Part shown: positions 1 through 8,293 of the stretch, one piece after another
How the letters are laid out: each line of letters starts with the position of its first letter
Numbering within the stretch: the first letter of the stretch is position 1
From: Dyadobacter sp. CY326
GTDB taxonomy: Bacteria; Bacteroidota; Bacteroidia; Cytophagales; Spirosomataceae
Assembly: GCF_021390515.1 (NCBI RefSeq)
Contig: NZ_JAJUXI010000002.1
Location: 558,001 to 622,000 of the forward strand
Direction of reading: 5' to 3'
Length of the DNA: 64,000 bases
Position numbers and translations under genes: made by a program
Notes under the pieces: generated by a model
What the model was told of the DNA's origin: nothing
What the model saw: the letters and a program-made list of their open reading frames with translations, nothing else
Databases searched by the model: none

Positions 1-255
1 GTATCTGATCCAGAATGCATCAACGGGTGTTTTGCGACTTACCTGGCCGCGCTCATCCATATTAAGATGATATACAATTGTATTCGCATTGGGATCACGC
101 TGGATGTAGAAAAGTAGTCCGGGGATGTTCTTTGGTACGGGAAACTCGTCGGGCTCAGCAACTGAGGCGTTCGAATTTTTATCTGCAGAATGACTTCCTG
201 TATACGAACACAGCAGCAGGCCCAAGGCCAGGATAATACTGACTGCGTTTTTCAT
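1..255 (-). CDS. DUF4833-type exported protein, N-terminal part
   Basis: Reading the minus strand from the ATG at 255 gives 85 residues that run off the left edge without a stop. A hydrophobic signal peptide (about residues 3-17) is followed by a polar linker and then the stretches IPGLLFYIQRDPNANTIVY and FWIRY, which I recognise as the start of the DUF4833 domain, a family of unknown function found in Bacteroidota. The start lies 16 bases beyond the stop of the upstream PfkB kinase gene, so it is probably the last visible gene of the lipid head-group operon. The C-terminus is missing only because the window ends. Family call fairly sure, function unknown. Confidence 0.6.
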   Translation of the reverse strand, partial: MKNAVSIILALGLLLCSYTGSHSADKNSNASVAEPDEFPVPKNIPGLLFYIQRDPNANTIVYHLNMDERGQVSRKTPVDAFWIRY

Positions 256-270
256 AAAATTTGTTGAGTA

Positions 271-1179
271 CTATAAATAAATTGCCTGAGCGATCAGCTC
301 GCGGTCACATTCTCCATTTTGAAGCACTTCTTCAACCATTGCGGCGTTACCCGAAAACGGCCCGGAAGATTGTATTTTCAATGTGGCCATGGCCGCACCG
401 AACTCACCCGCTTCCTGCACACCTGCTCCCTGAATTCTTTTATTCAAATATCCTGCCATGTAAGTGTCGCCGCAGCCGGTCGCATCCACGATCGACGTTG
501 GTTTGTATGCTGGAATTCTGAAAAAATCATTGTTTTTATAGATCAGTGAGCCTTTGCTGCCCAATGTGATGATCACTTCTTTTACACCAAGATTCGCCAA
601 ATATTCGGCGCCCTTGCGCACGTCACTGGTTCCGGTCACCACTTCCATTTCAAACTCGTTCGCTTTGAGGATCGAAACATGCGGAAGCGCTTCTTTTTTA
701 TCGGCCCAGTCTTTATACAAAACCTTTTGATCCTTGACATAGCGGAGATAGCCCTGGATATCCAGTGAAACCGTGCCTTTTTCGGCAAGTGATTTCAGCA
801 GATCGACCGTAATATCATCCGAAAGCAACGGACCCAAATGAAAAATTCTCGATTCTAAATCAGGCATTTGATCCGTGGTGAATGGCGCTGCTTTGTGCAA
901 CACATTCTGTACGCGGTGATCCTGATTGGCACTGTAAATATTCTCGAAATAAACCGTGTGCTCACTCGGCTGAGCGAACACTTCAATGTTCTCTTTCCTT
1001 AATGCAGATACGATGTGGTTCTCTGATTCTGCCAAAGCCGTTACCAGCACGTAATTCACATCAAACTCCCGAAGTGCTTTCGAAAAGTAAAAAGATGTGC
1101 CTCCCGGCATGTATTTGACAGACTGGGCGGTTACCACTTTATCCAAAGTAATGTGCCCTATGGTACAAATGTCGTACAT
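271..1179 (-). CDS. PfkB/ribokinase-family carbohydrate kinase, candidate inositol kinase
   Basis: 302 residues, the usual length for PfkB sugar kinases. The N-terminal PGGTSFYFSKAL (25-36) is the substrate-binding glycine region and DATGCGDTYMAGYL (232-245) is the C-terminal PfkB signature with the catalytic Asp238; the usual GAGD is GCGD here. The central segment SLDIQGYLRYV (138-148) and ILKANEFE resemble, from memory, the branch that includes plant and archaeal myo-inositol kinases, but sugar or nucleoside kinase activity cannot be excluded. It phosphorylates a small polyol with ATP in the cytoplasm. It sits 57 bases downstream of the HAD gene in a run of lipid head-group genes, which fits supply of a polyol phosphate. 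Substrate assignment is inference. Confidence 0.8.
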   Translation of the reverse strand: MYDICTIGHITLDKVVTAQSVKYMPGGTSFYFSKALREFDVNYVLVTALAESENHIVSALRKENIEVFAQPSEHTVYFENIYSANQDHRVQNVLHKAAPFTTDQMPDLESRIFHLGPLLSDDITVDLLKSLAEKGTVSLDIQGYLRYVKDQKVLYKDWADKKEALPHVSILKANEFEMEVVTGTSDVRKGAEYLANLGVKEVIITLGSKGSLIYKNNDFFRIPAYKPTSIVDATGCGDTYMAGYLNKRIQGAGVQEAGEFGAAMATLKIQSSGPFSGNAAMVEEVLQNGECDRELIAQAIYL

Positions 1180-1236
1180 GTTCTTTTCAATTTAATTTTA
1201 CCAAGGCTGGTGTCGGTGCCCGGCAAAAGTTTACAA

Positions 1237-1950
1237 CTAACCCAAAATCCTGATTGTATCCGCTATTTGCGCAAAATCGGTAATCTCAATATCTGCGTCC
1301 GAAACTTCCAGCTTCGTCTCGCCTGCATCTTCCCATCCTTTCACATTCAGCCAGATCGTTTTGCAGCCCAATGATTTGGCTGGCTTAATGTCCTTGGAAT
1401 AAGAATCTCCGACGACAACACATTCCTGGGCAGGCAGCGCAAGTTGTTCAATGCCAAGCTGATAAATCTGCGGATCGGGCTTCCGGACGCCAACAACAGC
1501 AGATTCAACGACGGCCTGGAAATAACCGCTTATGCCAAAGTCCTGCAAAACCCGATTAATGTTTCCGTAAAAATTCGAAACCATCACGAGCGGATATGAT
1601 TCTGCGAGTTTTGCCAAAACGGGCGCAGCTTTTTCAACATTAGTGCGTGCAACAAGGTCACATTCGCGTGCTATGGATTCAATTGCTTCATCATTCAGCT
1701 CAAATCCTTTTTGTCTCAAAAAATCAAATTGCTGCTCAACTTTCAGAAACAAAACATCATAAAACACATGATGCGGCTCAATGATTGGTTTGATTGCCAG
1801 GGCTTTCTCGCCATATTTATAAGCCTCCGCAAATGCTTCCCGGTCAATATTTACCTGATTATGCTGGTAACTTTCCCATAAAACATTAGCCCAATGCAGG
1901 CCGTTGGTGTCGATCGTGCCACCGTAATCAAATAAAATCCCTTTAATCAT
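1237..1950 (-). CDS. HAD-superfamily hydrolase
   Basis: 237 residues with the HAD core: motif I FDYGGTIDTNG (7-17), motif II VMVSNFYGN and motifs III/IV as RKPDPQIYQLG and CVVVGDSYSKDI. The family usually dephosphorylates small phospho-metabolites. The nucleophile Asp8 is present, but the second Asp of the DxD motif, the usual general acid, is Gly10; this is also seen in some HAD branches, so activity may be altered rather than absent. The start codon overlaps the stop of the flippase-like gene by 4 bases (ATGA), showing translational coupling inside the lipid operon. A role as phosphatase of a lipid or polyol-phosphate intermediate is plausible but unproven. Confidence 0.8.
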   Translation of the reverse strand: MIKGILFDYGGTIDTNGLHWANVLWESYQHNQVNIDREAFAEAYKYGEKALAIKPIIEPHHVFYDVLFLKVEQQFDFLRQKGFELNDEAIESIARECDLVARTNVEKAAPVLAKLAESYPLVMVSNFYGNINRVLQDFGISGYFQAVVESAVVGVRKPDPQIYQLGIEQLALPAQECVVVGDSYSKDIKPAKSLGCKTIWLNVKGWEDAGETKLEVSDADIEITDFAQIADTIRILG

Positions 1951-3002
1951 AATCGTTGACTTGCAGGAACCGTTTGCAGGTCGCCTGAAACCGGTCCGCT
2001 TTTACTTAATTCTTTATGCTTTGGCTTTTTGTTAATCAATAACAGTCCAATAATGATCCATACGATTTCTCTGATGCGCATTACTATTCCAATAAACACA
2101 CCCTGAACCGGTAAAAACCCCACGCTGCCTAAGGCAAGTGCCAGTCCGCCTTCTCTTGTGCCCAGTTGCATGGGGAAGAAGAAAATCAGGTTTGCAAAAA
2201 GCGATGATCCCGAACTGACGATTAATGCTTCTGACCAGCTCATTCCCAGACCGATAGCGTGTGCAGTGAAGAAAATCTCGGCGCAGCCAATGACGCGAGC
2301 CGTGAACTCATAAAACAATGAGATGTAAAAAATGTTTCTCCTTTCGGCATATAAAATGCGGATTTGTTCGTCCACTTCGAATAAATTTTCGGCATTCTTC
2401 TCCGCAAATGCATTTGCCTTGTTTTTGATAAATGGAATTTTGCTTAGCAACCGAAAAGTGCTGACCGTAAATCCTTTTTTATAAACATTGATAAACCAAT
2501 AACCTAAAACCAAACCTGTCACCAGCAGCAGACCGCAGCCCGCTAACATCACATTGTTCAATGGCACAACTGCCACGATCAGCACAATGGACGCCAGCCA
2601 GAAAAGGACATGCGAAAACATGTGCATTAAGCTGTATAACAACACCGAAGAAGTTGCTTTCTGAATGCCTAATGCAGGTTTCAGTTCCAGAATCCGGTAT
2701 GGCTCGCCGCCCAAGGCAACGAATGGCGTAATGTAATTGATGGCATAACCCGAAATCGTAAGCCGCAAAACCGACCAGAATGTGAGGTTACTTTCAGGCA
2801 AACCGGGTTCTTTGATAATTGCTCTGAAAGCCAACGCATTCAGAATATAGATCACCAGCCAGCTCCCGATAACGGGGATGAACCAGATGCCTGTCCTGTT
2901 TATATTTTCCCAAATCACCATCGGTCCCGTGCCATAGATCATATAGCCCAGTGAAATAATGCCGATCGCCATGAAAAGGGCTTTATACGCCTTGGTACTC
3001 AT
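1947..3002 (-). CDS. Flippase-like integral membrane protein (UPF0104/LPG-synthase TM family)
   Basis: 351 residues, almost entirely hydrophobic with about eight membrane segments. It carries the hallmark GTREGGLALALG motif near residue 275-287 of the lysylphosphatidylglycerol synthase transmembrane family (YbhN/AglD-like, flippase-like domain). There is no C-terminal lysyl-transferase domain, so it is the stand-alone membrane form. Relatives move or help present lipids across the inner membrane. It overlaps the CDP-alcohol phosphatidyltransferase gene by 20 bases upstream and the HAD gene by 4 downstream. The context suggests it flips or handles the lipid made by the preceding enzyme; the substrate is inferred only from neighbours. 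Confidence 0.8.
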   Translation of the reverse strand: MSTKAYKALFMAIGIISLGYMIYGTGPMVIWENINRTGIWFIPVIGSWLVIYILNALAFRAIIKEPGLPESNLTFWSVLRLTISGYAINYITPFVALGGEPYRILELKPALGIQKATSSVLLYSLMHMFSHVLFWLASIVLIVAVVPLNNVMLAGCGLLLVTGLVLGYWFINVYKKGFTVSTFRLLSKIPFIKNKANAFAEKNAENLFEVDEQIRILYAERRNIFYISLFYEFTARVIGCAEIFFTAHAIGLGMSWSEALIVSSGSSLFANLIFFFPMQLGTREGGLALALGSVGFLPVQGVFIGIVMRIREIVWIIIGLLLINKKPKHKELSKSGPVSGDLQTVPASQRL

Positions 3003-3945
3003 TCGTTTTTTCAGTCAAAATCTTTTGATAAAAATAACGGCTCACTTTCTCCTGGTTCACGATCATGTAAATCAGGATCGGGTTGAGGACGAAAATGTCA
3101 AAGAAAAAATAGATCCACGATTGATCCAGGAACAACCATAGGAACAAGAAAAGCACCCGTGTGTTGAACTGGACAATGTTGGTGTATTTCATCAATGGCT
3201 TATTATGCGCACGAAAATCGGTTACGAGCGCTTGCGGCAGGCCATTTGGATATTTTGACCGCACTGTTGCCAGCAGTTTTTGCAAATTCGGCGAAAAGCT
3301 TTCCTGTAATTTGGTGTAATTCAGATAAAACCGGGCGATAAACTTCATGCCGAAATTTGATTTCCAGCTCAGGTTATCATATTCTTTTTGCAGGTCACGG
3401 CTGTTATCCAGCTCGCTTCCGGATGTTCCTTTGATAAAAAACAAATGCACATTGCGGTAATAATCGGCCATGGCTGATTGCACCACATGCGAAGCGCCCG
3501 CAAGCACACCCGGCACCCATATCCAGGCACTCCAACCCTCGTTCTGACTTCTCAAACAAAGCGCAATGTGAATGGCAATAAACCAGAAATCGCCCGCTGC
3601 ACCATCCAGAATGCGGCCTAACCGGCTTTTATCATTTGTCATCCTTGCAAGCTGTCCGTCTGCGCTGTCCAGCGAATTGGCAATCACCAAAAGCAACATC
3701 CCGATTACATTGATCCACAATTCCTGATAATAAAACAGAATCCCGGCGGCGACGCCGAAGAAAATGCTGATGATCGTAACCGGATTGGGCCTTAACCCGA
3801 TCTTGGCACAAAACAATGCGATCTGATAACCAATGGGACGATAAAACCAGATGTCAATCCGCTCTTCGGTGTCACTGGATTTCAGTGATGCCTGGAATGC
3901 ATTAACCTCAGTGTCAGCGGCGCTTTCTTTAATAACTGGATCCAT
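2983..3945 (-). CDS. CDP-alcohol phosphatidyltransferase family enzyme
   Basis: 320 residues from the ATG at 3945. That start overlaps the TAA of the ATP-grasp gene by one base; an in-frame extension to 4011 is basic, unlike the family, and probably not translated. The catalytic motif is DSADGQLAR, eight residues, then GRILDGAAGD (residues 93-119), the Mg2+ and CDP site of enzymes joining a CDP-activated group to an alcohol. Four residues separate the last two Asp instead of the usual three. Several membrane segments surround it, and a C-terminal hydrophobic hairpin precedes the flippase-like gene. It probably makes a phosphodiester lipid at the inner face of the cytoplasmic membrane; inositol, another polyol, or ceramide as acceptor are all possible. 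Confidence 0.85.
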   Translation of the reverse strand: MDPVIKESAADTEVNAFQASLKSSDTEERIDIWFYRPIGYQIALFCAKIGLRPNPVTIISIFFGVAAGILFYYQELWINVIGMLLLVIANSLDSADGQLARMTNDKSRLGRILDGAAGDFWFIAIHIALCLRSQNEGWSAWIWVPGVLAGASHVVQSAMADYYRNVHLFFIKGTSGSELDNSRDLQKEYDNLSWKSNFGMKFIARFYLNYTKLQESFSPNLQKLLATVRSKYPNGLPQALVTDFRAHNKPLMKYTNIVQFNTRVLFLFLWLFLDQSWIYFFFDIFVLNPILIYMIVNQEKVSRYFYQKILTEKTNEYQGV

Positions 3946-4814
3946 TAATTGCTTTTTGTAAATTTCTCGTACAACATTCCGGCGATGTGTTCTGCGGCCT
4001 GATCGCGGCACGGTGCAAAACTGGGCCAGTCATTTAAGTCAATAATGCGGAAATCTCCATCCTTCCCCACAATCGCGTCTCCGCCGTAAATATCAATTCC
4101 AACCGCTTCGGCCGCCGCTGTCGCCACTTGCTTCAACCGGTCTGCGTCAAACGAATAATAATGCGAATCACCGTTAATGTTCTGATATTCAACATATTTA
4201 TGGTGGTTGTTGTCATATGGATAAAACCAGAAGAAAAAGTCTGTCCCGCTTACACCATAGAATTTTACCAAATCACCAATCAAATGCTTGCTGATCACCG
4301 CATCAGGAATGTCGCGCAATGCATATTCTCTCAATATTTCCCGTGCTTCCTCGCGGGACGCCGCAAATGAAACATCTTCTTTATGGATCGCGTGAAAATC
4401 GCCTCTTTTGATCCAGTAACCCTTCCCGGTGATTGCATCGAAAACATCATCGCCCGTATAATTAGTTGGCACAATGTAACTTTCGGCAACCGGAATGTTG
4501 TTTTGGCTAAGTGCATAGGTCAAGTTTGTCCGGAAACAGTTCTCAATCCCGAATGCAGAGTTAATGATCTGTGTGCCATTTGCTTCCAATGTTTGCAGCT
4601 TCTTGACTACTTCCTTTTGACGGGCCATGGTGAAGATTTTTTGCTCAGCAATGTTTTCATTTTTCAGAAAATCATCTTCAAAGCTGATCGTCACCTTACA
4701 ACCTAATTTTTCCAGTTTCTTTGCCGTCAAAGAAAAAATCGCATCGTCATTTCCAATGTGGTTAGGCGAGAATTTGCGGTTTCGCGGCACACCTAAAATA
4801 TTTAATTCACTCAT
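3945..4814 (-). CDS. ATP-grasp family enzyme of unknown substrate
   Basis: 289 residues. The pattern is ATP-grasp-like: GKGYWIKRGD (130-139) with the ATP-binding Lys136, SKHLIGDLVKFYGV (175-188) as the adenine-contact strand, and IIDLNDWPSF (257-266) with the metal-binding Asp259 and Asn261. The D-x-N-x-x-P-S-F ending resembles inositol-phosphate kinases of the ITPK type as well as peptide ligases, so it may be a kinase or a carboxylate-amine ligase. No signal peptide. It sits between the nucleotidyltransferase (63 bases upstream) and the CDP-alcohol transferase (1-base overlap), so it probably acts in the same head-group pathway. I do not recognise a characterised orthologue. Confidence 0.65.
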   Translation of the reverse strand: MSELNILGVPRNRKFSPNHIGNDDAIFSLTAKKLEKLGCKVTISFEDDFLKNENIAEQKIFTMARQKEVVKKLQTLEANGTQIINSAFGIENCFRTNLTYALSQNNIPVAESYIVPTNYTGDDVFDAITGKGYWIKRGDFHAIHKEDVSFAASREEAREILREYALRDIPDAVISKHLIGDLVKFYGVSGTDFFFWFYPYDNNHHKYVEYQNINGDSHYYSFDADRLKQVATAAAEAVGIDIYGGDAIVGKDGDFRIIDLNDWPSFAPCRDQAAEHIAGMLYEKFTKSN

Positions 4815-4877
4815 TTACGCTTCGGCAGGCGAAAAGCTCCTGCCTTTAATTGATGTCAGTAATTCTATTTATTTAAA

Positions 4878-5591
4878 TCAAACCGCAGTTTCGGGGCTTA
4901 AGAAAAGCTCGGCTGTGCGGATATCCTGTACGTGGTCCACGTCCACTATTTTCGAAAACGGATATGCTTTCAGTTCAATGCCGCTTTCCAGCAACTGGCG
5001 TTGAAAGTTGCGCATCCTGCTCACGCCACCCAGCACGGCTTCACTTACAAGCGCAATGGCATCTTTTCTAAGGCAATAAATCCCTCCCGAAACGAAGCTC
5101 GTTTGCGTGCTGTTCTGGTCAGTGAATGCGGTTATATTTTGCTCATTATCAAGCGTTACAAACAATGGACTTTCGTCATCAATGAAGCTCGTAACCGCCA
5201 TAAGGCCGCCCAGATGCTCATTTTGCGCAAATTCCTGAATGTATGCCGTAAACTCTTCTTCCTTGAAAACCGTGTCGGTTGTTGTCAGACAAATTGCTTT
5301 CAATTCCGGATCACTTCCCAGCAATTCATAGACACTGTGCAAGGAACTCGGCGTTGATTTTTTTACAATGTGAATCGGCAATGTGAGGCTCAGGTCGGAC
5401 AAATGACTTTCCAATGCAGCGGAGTCTTCATTGATAATGATCATGATCTTTTCTGCGTCGTTCCGCATGAAAATCCCTATCAGCCTGTCTATCAGCATTT
5501 CTCCGTAAAGACTCACCATTGGTTTGGGAAGGGTGAAACCTTCCTTTGCCAAACGCGAACCTTCGCCAGCTGCTATAATTGCGTAATTCAT
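4878..5591 (-). CDS. Sugar-phosphate/polyol-phosphate nucleotidyltransferase
   Basis: 237 residues, a compact single-domain NTP transferase of the MobA/GlmU/RfbA Rossmann fold. The nucleotide loop is AAGEGSRLAKEG (7-18), with G9, G11 and R13, followed by LPKPMV (21-26). A TTTDTVF segment near residue 105 and KIVDVDHVQDI near the C-terminus supply the likely metal-binding Asp residues. It should couple a phosphorylated polyol or sugar to a nucleotide, for example CTP to a CDP-activated head group. A CDP-alcohol transferase two genes downstream makes CDP activation attractive. It starts 23 bases after the DUF5686 gene. Substrate unknown; alternatives include GDP-mannose or glycerol-type activation. 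Confidence 0.75.
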   Translation of the reverse strand: MNYAIIAAGEGSRLAKEGFTLPKPMVSLYGEMLIDRLIGIFMRNDAEKIMIIINEDSAALESHLSDLSLTLPIHIVKKSTPSSLHSVYELLGSDPELKAICLTTTDTVFKEEEFTAYIQEFAQNEHLGGLMAVTSFIDDESPLFVTLDNEQNITAFTDQNSTQTSFVSGGIYCLRKDAIALVSEAVLGGVSRMRNFQRQLLESGIELKAYPFSKIVDVDHVQDIRTAELFLSPETAV

Positions 5592-5614
5592 ATTGATTGG
5601 TGTCGTTATGCTAA

Positions 5615-8182
5615 TTAAAAATCAAGCCTGAATCGCGCCCTGATGCCCCATTCCGACACATTCGGATTGTCGAGATAAGTGAAACGTTTTACCAGATCCA
5701 CGCGCAGCAATTTGAAAATGTTGGCAATCCCAACGCTTCCTTCAATGTATGGTTCACGCGATAATGTGTAACTGATCGGCCTGCCTTGCTCATCGATCGG
5801 GAAGCGGAAAAGTCCGGGGTTCATTGCTGGGTTGTTTTCATCACGCAGACCGCCCATAAGTCCTTTGAAGCTGAAAACTTCTCTCAATTTCAATTTTTTC
5901 AACAATGGTATTTTATTAAAAAGGAACCCATTCATGTAATATTGAACGTCCAGACTCGCGTAATGATCACTCACAAATTCCAGGAAGTTCATCAGGTTAT
6001 AGCTGTTGAGCTGGTAAGCATAAGTCTGGTTGGCGCGGTGAACGGTCAGCAATGGAAACAGCACTTTGTTACCCAGAATATAACTTCCTTCGGCAGTCAC
6101 ATCCGCATATCCGAACTGAGACAAATAAACCCGTTTGGTAATGTTGGCTGAAACGTTGTGGTAACGGTTTTGACCTTCAAAAACACCTTTCAAACCTGCA
6201 TTGTAGCGCAATGTGAAAATCGGATATTTGTTAATGATCGGCGTGCGATAAAGCTTGCCCTGATAATATTGCTCGTGCGGTGCATAGCGCAATTCCACAT
6301 TGGCTTCCGTGTTACTAAGTCCGCCTACATTCTCCAATTCGCCTTCATCGTTCAGCCTTTCATAGCGCAGGATGCCCGCAGGCGTTTGTCTCCACTGCGT
6401 AAAACCAATTTTGTAGGAAAAGCGGCTTTCGAATTCACGTACATATTCCAGTTTGTAAACATCATTGTAAAGCCAGCGGTTGTTGTCGCCTCTTTTGAAG
6501 GACAAAAGAAAGTTATCCTCTTGCACAAACTGCAAATCCTGGCCCGGAATCTTGGTGTCGCGCTGGTAACTTGCGCGGATGTAATTCAGCGGAAAATGGT
6601 AAACCGACTTGTTATTGAACGAGTAAGTTCCGCTCAGGAAATATTTCCACTTCTGATCCTTAAAACCGTAAGCTGCATAAGTTTCAAAATAAACCCGCTT
6701 GCTAAAATCCGTCGTGGTCCTTCCGCCGAAACGCAGCCTGAAACCCTCCACCGGATTGAAACTGTAAAACGTGTTCACCGGCCCGATTTCCACTTTCCCG
6801 AAAGATTTGTAACCCGAAAGCAAGAGCGTAGCAATGTCCATTGTTCTCCGGAAAGAAGGAATGGTTTGCAGCGTGTCTACATTTTTGTAAATGTTGAGCT
6901 CCATGGCTTCCAAAGGCAAGTGGCGCGCATTCGCCCAATAAGCCTCCCCTGTTTTCACCTCGGGGTTGAATGCAATTTCTTCCCCGGGACCGGCATAAAC
7001 GCTGTCGGGCCGGCTTTGATTAAGCGTATAATTTTTGAAATTGACAACGCGCTGGCCGTAAAAACCTGCATTCTTCTCACCGAGCGCAAACTCCATTCCC
7101 AGTGTTGTCTTAACCGGGTGGTAACGTCCGTCCGGTCCTTTTTCATATTCCAAACGCGCTTCCAGGTCACGCATGAAATTGAGATTAATGTCTTTATTGA
7201 CAGTAAGATAAGCGTTTTGCACGCCATAATTTCCATCCAAAGTGATAAACAGCTTGCCTTCAAAAAGCATATCTGTTTTGTTTCTTGGAACAAACCCAAG
7301 CTCAACCAGCCACGGCGTGTTTGTTTTGATCGTGTCGCGAATGAAGAATTTGTAAAAAGTCGGCGCGGAGTTTGCAATCGGGCTTAGCAACAGGTTTGTT
7401 GCAATGGAAATATCATTTTCATAAAGGTTGACATCTTCATAAAGTCTGTTGAAATAAGCGCTTAACCCATCATTATCTATAAATTTCGCATCAAACTCTG
7501 CTCTTCTGTTCGCAAGCACCCATTGTTTTATGGTGTATGGATTTTTGCGGAAATAAATCTGCGACAGTTTTTCCTGAATATAAGCTGGCAACAAGTTTTT
7601 GCCGCCCATGGCCGTTGAATCCTGGTCCTGGAACAAAAACTGGTAATTCCTGAAAATGCGTTTCTCTTTGAAGTTATCTGAAAGGTTGCTCAGCGCAAAC
7701 GAGATCTTTTCATATTGCTCATACTCGACAAAGTTGTTGGCCGCCATTTTGTTCTGATCCTTATGTGCGATCACCTCGCGGATCAGCTGAACAGCCGGAT
7801 TGTCTTTGTTTCTGTAACGACCTCTTCCCTTGATGGTTACTTCTTTCAGCATGGAGGCGTCAACCGCCATCTTAATGTTGATCACCTGCTCAATGCCGGG
7901 TGTGATCGGTTTTTCAATGCTGAGATATCCTACGTAAGTGAATTTGACAGTTTTATATTCTTCACGCAATGTTAGTGCATATTTTCCGTCTGCATCCGAG
8001 GCAGTTCCCATTGTAGTCCCGGGAATGAGGATCGATACAAAAGGCAGTGTTTCGCCCGTTTTTGCATCTGTAATTGTTCCTTTAATCGTGGTGCTTTGCG
8101 CTATGGCAGTTACTGATGCAACCTGTACAAGACAGATGATCAGCAAAACTTTTGACCATATCGACTTAGTTATTGTTTTCAT
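5615..8182 (-). CDS. DUF5686 outer-membrane protein with carboxypeptidase-like regulatory domain
   Basis: 855 residues. A Sec signal peptide (about 1-29, ending near AIAQ) is followed by a CarboxypepD_reg-like beta-sandwich (about 32-112; IKGTITDAKTGETLPFVSI) and then a large region rich in aromatic beta strands typical of DUF5686 beta barrels, ending in the outer-membrane-like WGIRARFRLDF. There is no TonB plug domain, so it is not a SusC receptor. It lies between the ceramide genes (111-base gap upstream) and the head-group genes (23-base gap downstream), on the same strand as both. A role in surface assembly or lipid placement is only a guess from position. Confidence 0.8.
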   Translation of the reverse strand: MKTITKSIWSKVLLIICLVQVASVTAIAQSTTIKGTITDAKTGETLPFVSILIPGTTMGTASDADGKYALTLREEYKTVKFTYVGYLSIEKPITPGIEQVINIKMAVDASMLKEVTIKGRGRYRNKDNPAVQLIREVIAHKDQNKMAANNFVEYEQYEKISFALSNLSDNFKEKRIFRNYQFLFQDQDSTAMGGKNLLPAYIQEKLSQIYFRKNPYTIKQWVLANRRAEFDAKFIDNDGLSAYFNRLYEDVNLYENDISIATNLLLSPIANSAPTFYKFFIRDTIKTNTPWLVELGFVPRNKTDMLFEGKLFITLDGNYGVQNAYLTVNKDINLNFMRDLEARLEYEKGPDGRYHPVKTTLGMEFALGEKNAGFYGQRVVNFKNYTLNQSRPDSVYAGPGEEIAFNPEVKTGEAYWANARHLPLEAMELNIYKNVDTLQTIPSFRRTMDIATLLLSGYKSFGKVEIGPVNTFYSFNPVEGFRLRFGGRTTTDFSKRVYFETYAAYGFKDQKWKYFLSGTYSFNNKSVYHFPLNYIRASYQRDTKIPGQDLQFVQEDNFLLSFKRGDNNRWLYNDVYKLEYVREFESRFSYKIGFTQWRQTPAGILRYERLNDEGELENVGGLSNTEANVELRYAPHEQYYQGKLYRTPIINKYPIFTLRYNAGLKGVFEGQNRYHNVSANITKRVYLSQFGYADVTAEGSYILGNKVLFPLLTVHRANQTYAYQLNSYNLMNFLEFVSDHYASLDVQYYMNGFLFNKIPLLKKLKLREVFSFKGLMGGLRDENNPAMNPGLFRFPIDEQGRPISYTLSREPYIEGSVGIANIFKLLRVDLVKRFTYLDNPNVSEWGIRARFRLDF

Positions 8183-8293
8183 TTTTGGACATCATAACGT
8201 GTTTTTTCATGACTTTTCAATGCATCATTTGCGCCGGAAACCCGGATGCCGAAGCCCGGCAAACGCATAATGATCAATTCGTCAACCTAATTT

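Noticed and set aside
1237..1950. Treating the HAD gene as a pseudogene because of the missing Asp
   Set aside because: All other HAD motifs and the length are intact, and several HAD branches lack this Asp.
3946..4011. N-terminal extension of the CDP-alcohol transferase by 22 codons
   Set aside because: It lies wholly inside the ATP-grasp gene and is Arg-rich with no family match; the ATG at 3945 gives the usual one-base coupling.
6158..7387. A 409-codon open frame on the plus strand
   Set aside because: It is antisense to the DUF5686 gene, shows no domain and follows from codon bias of the real gene.
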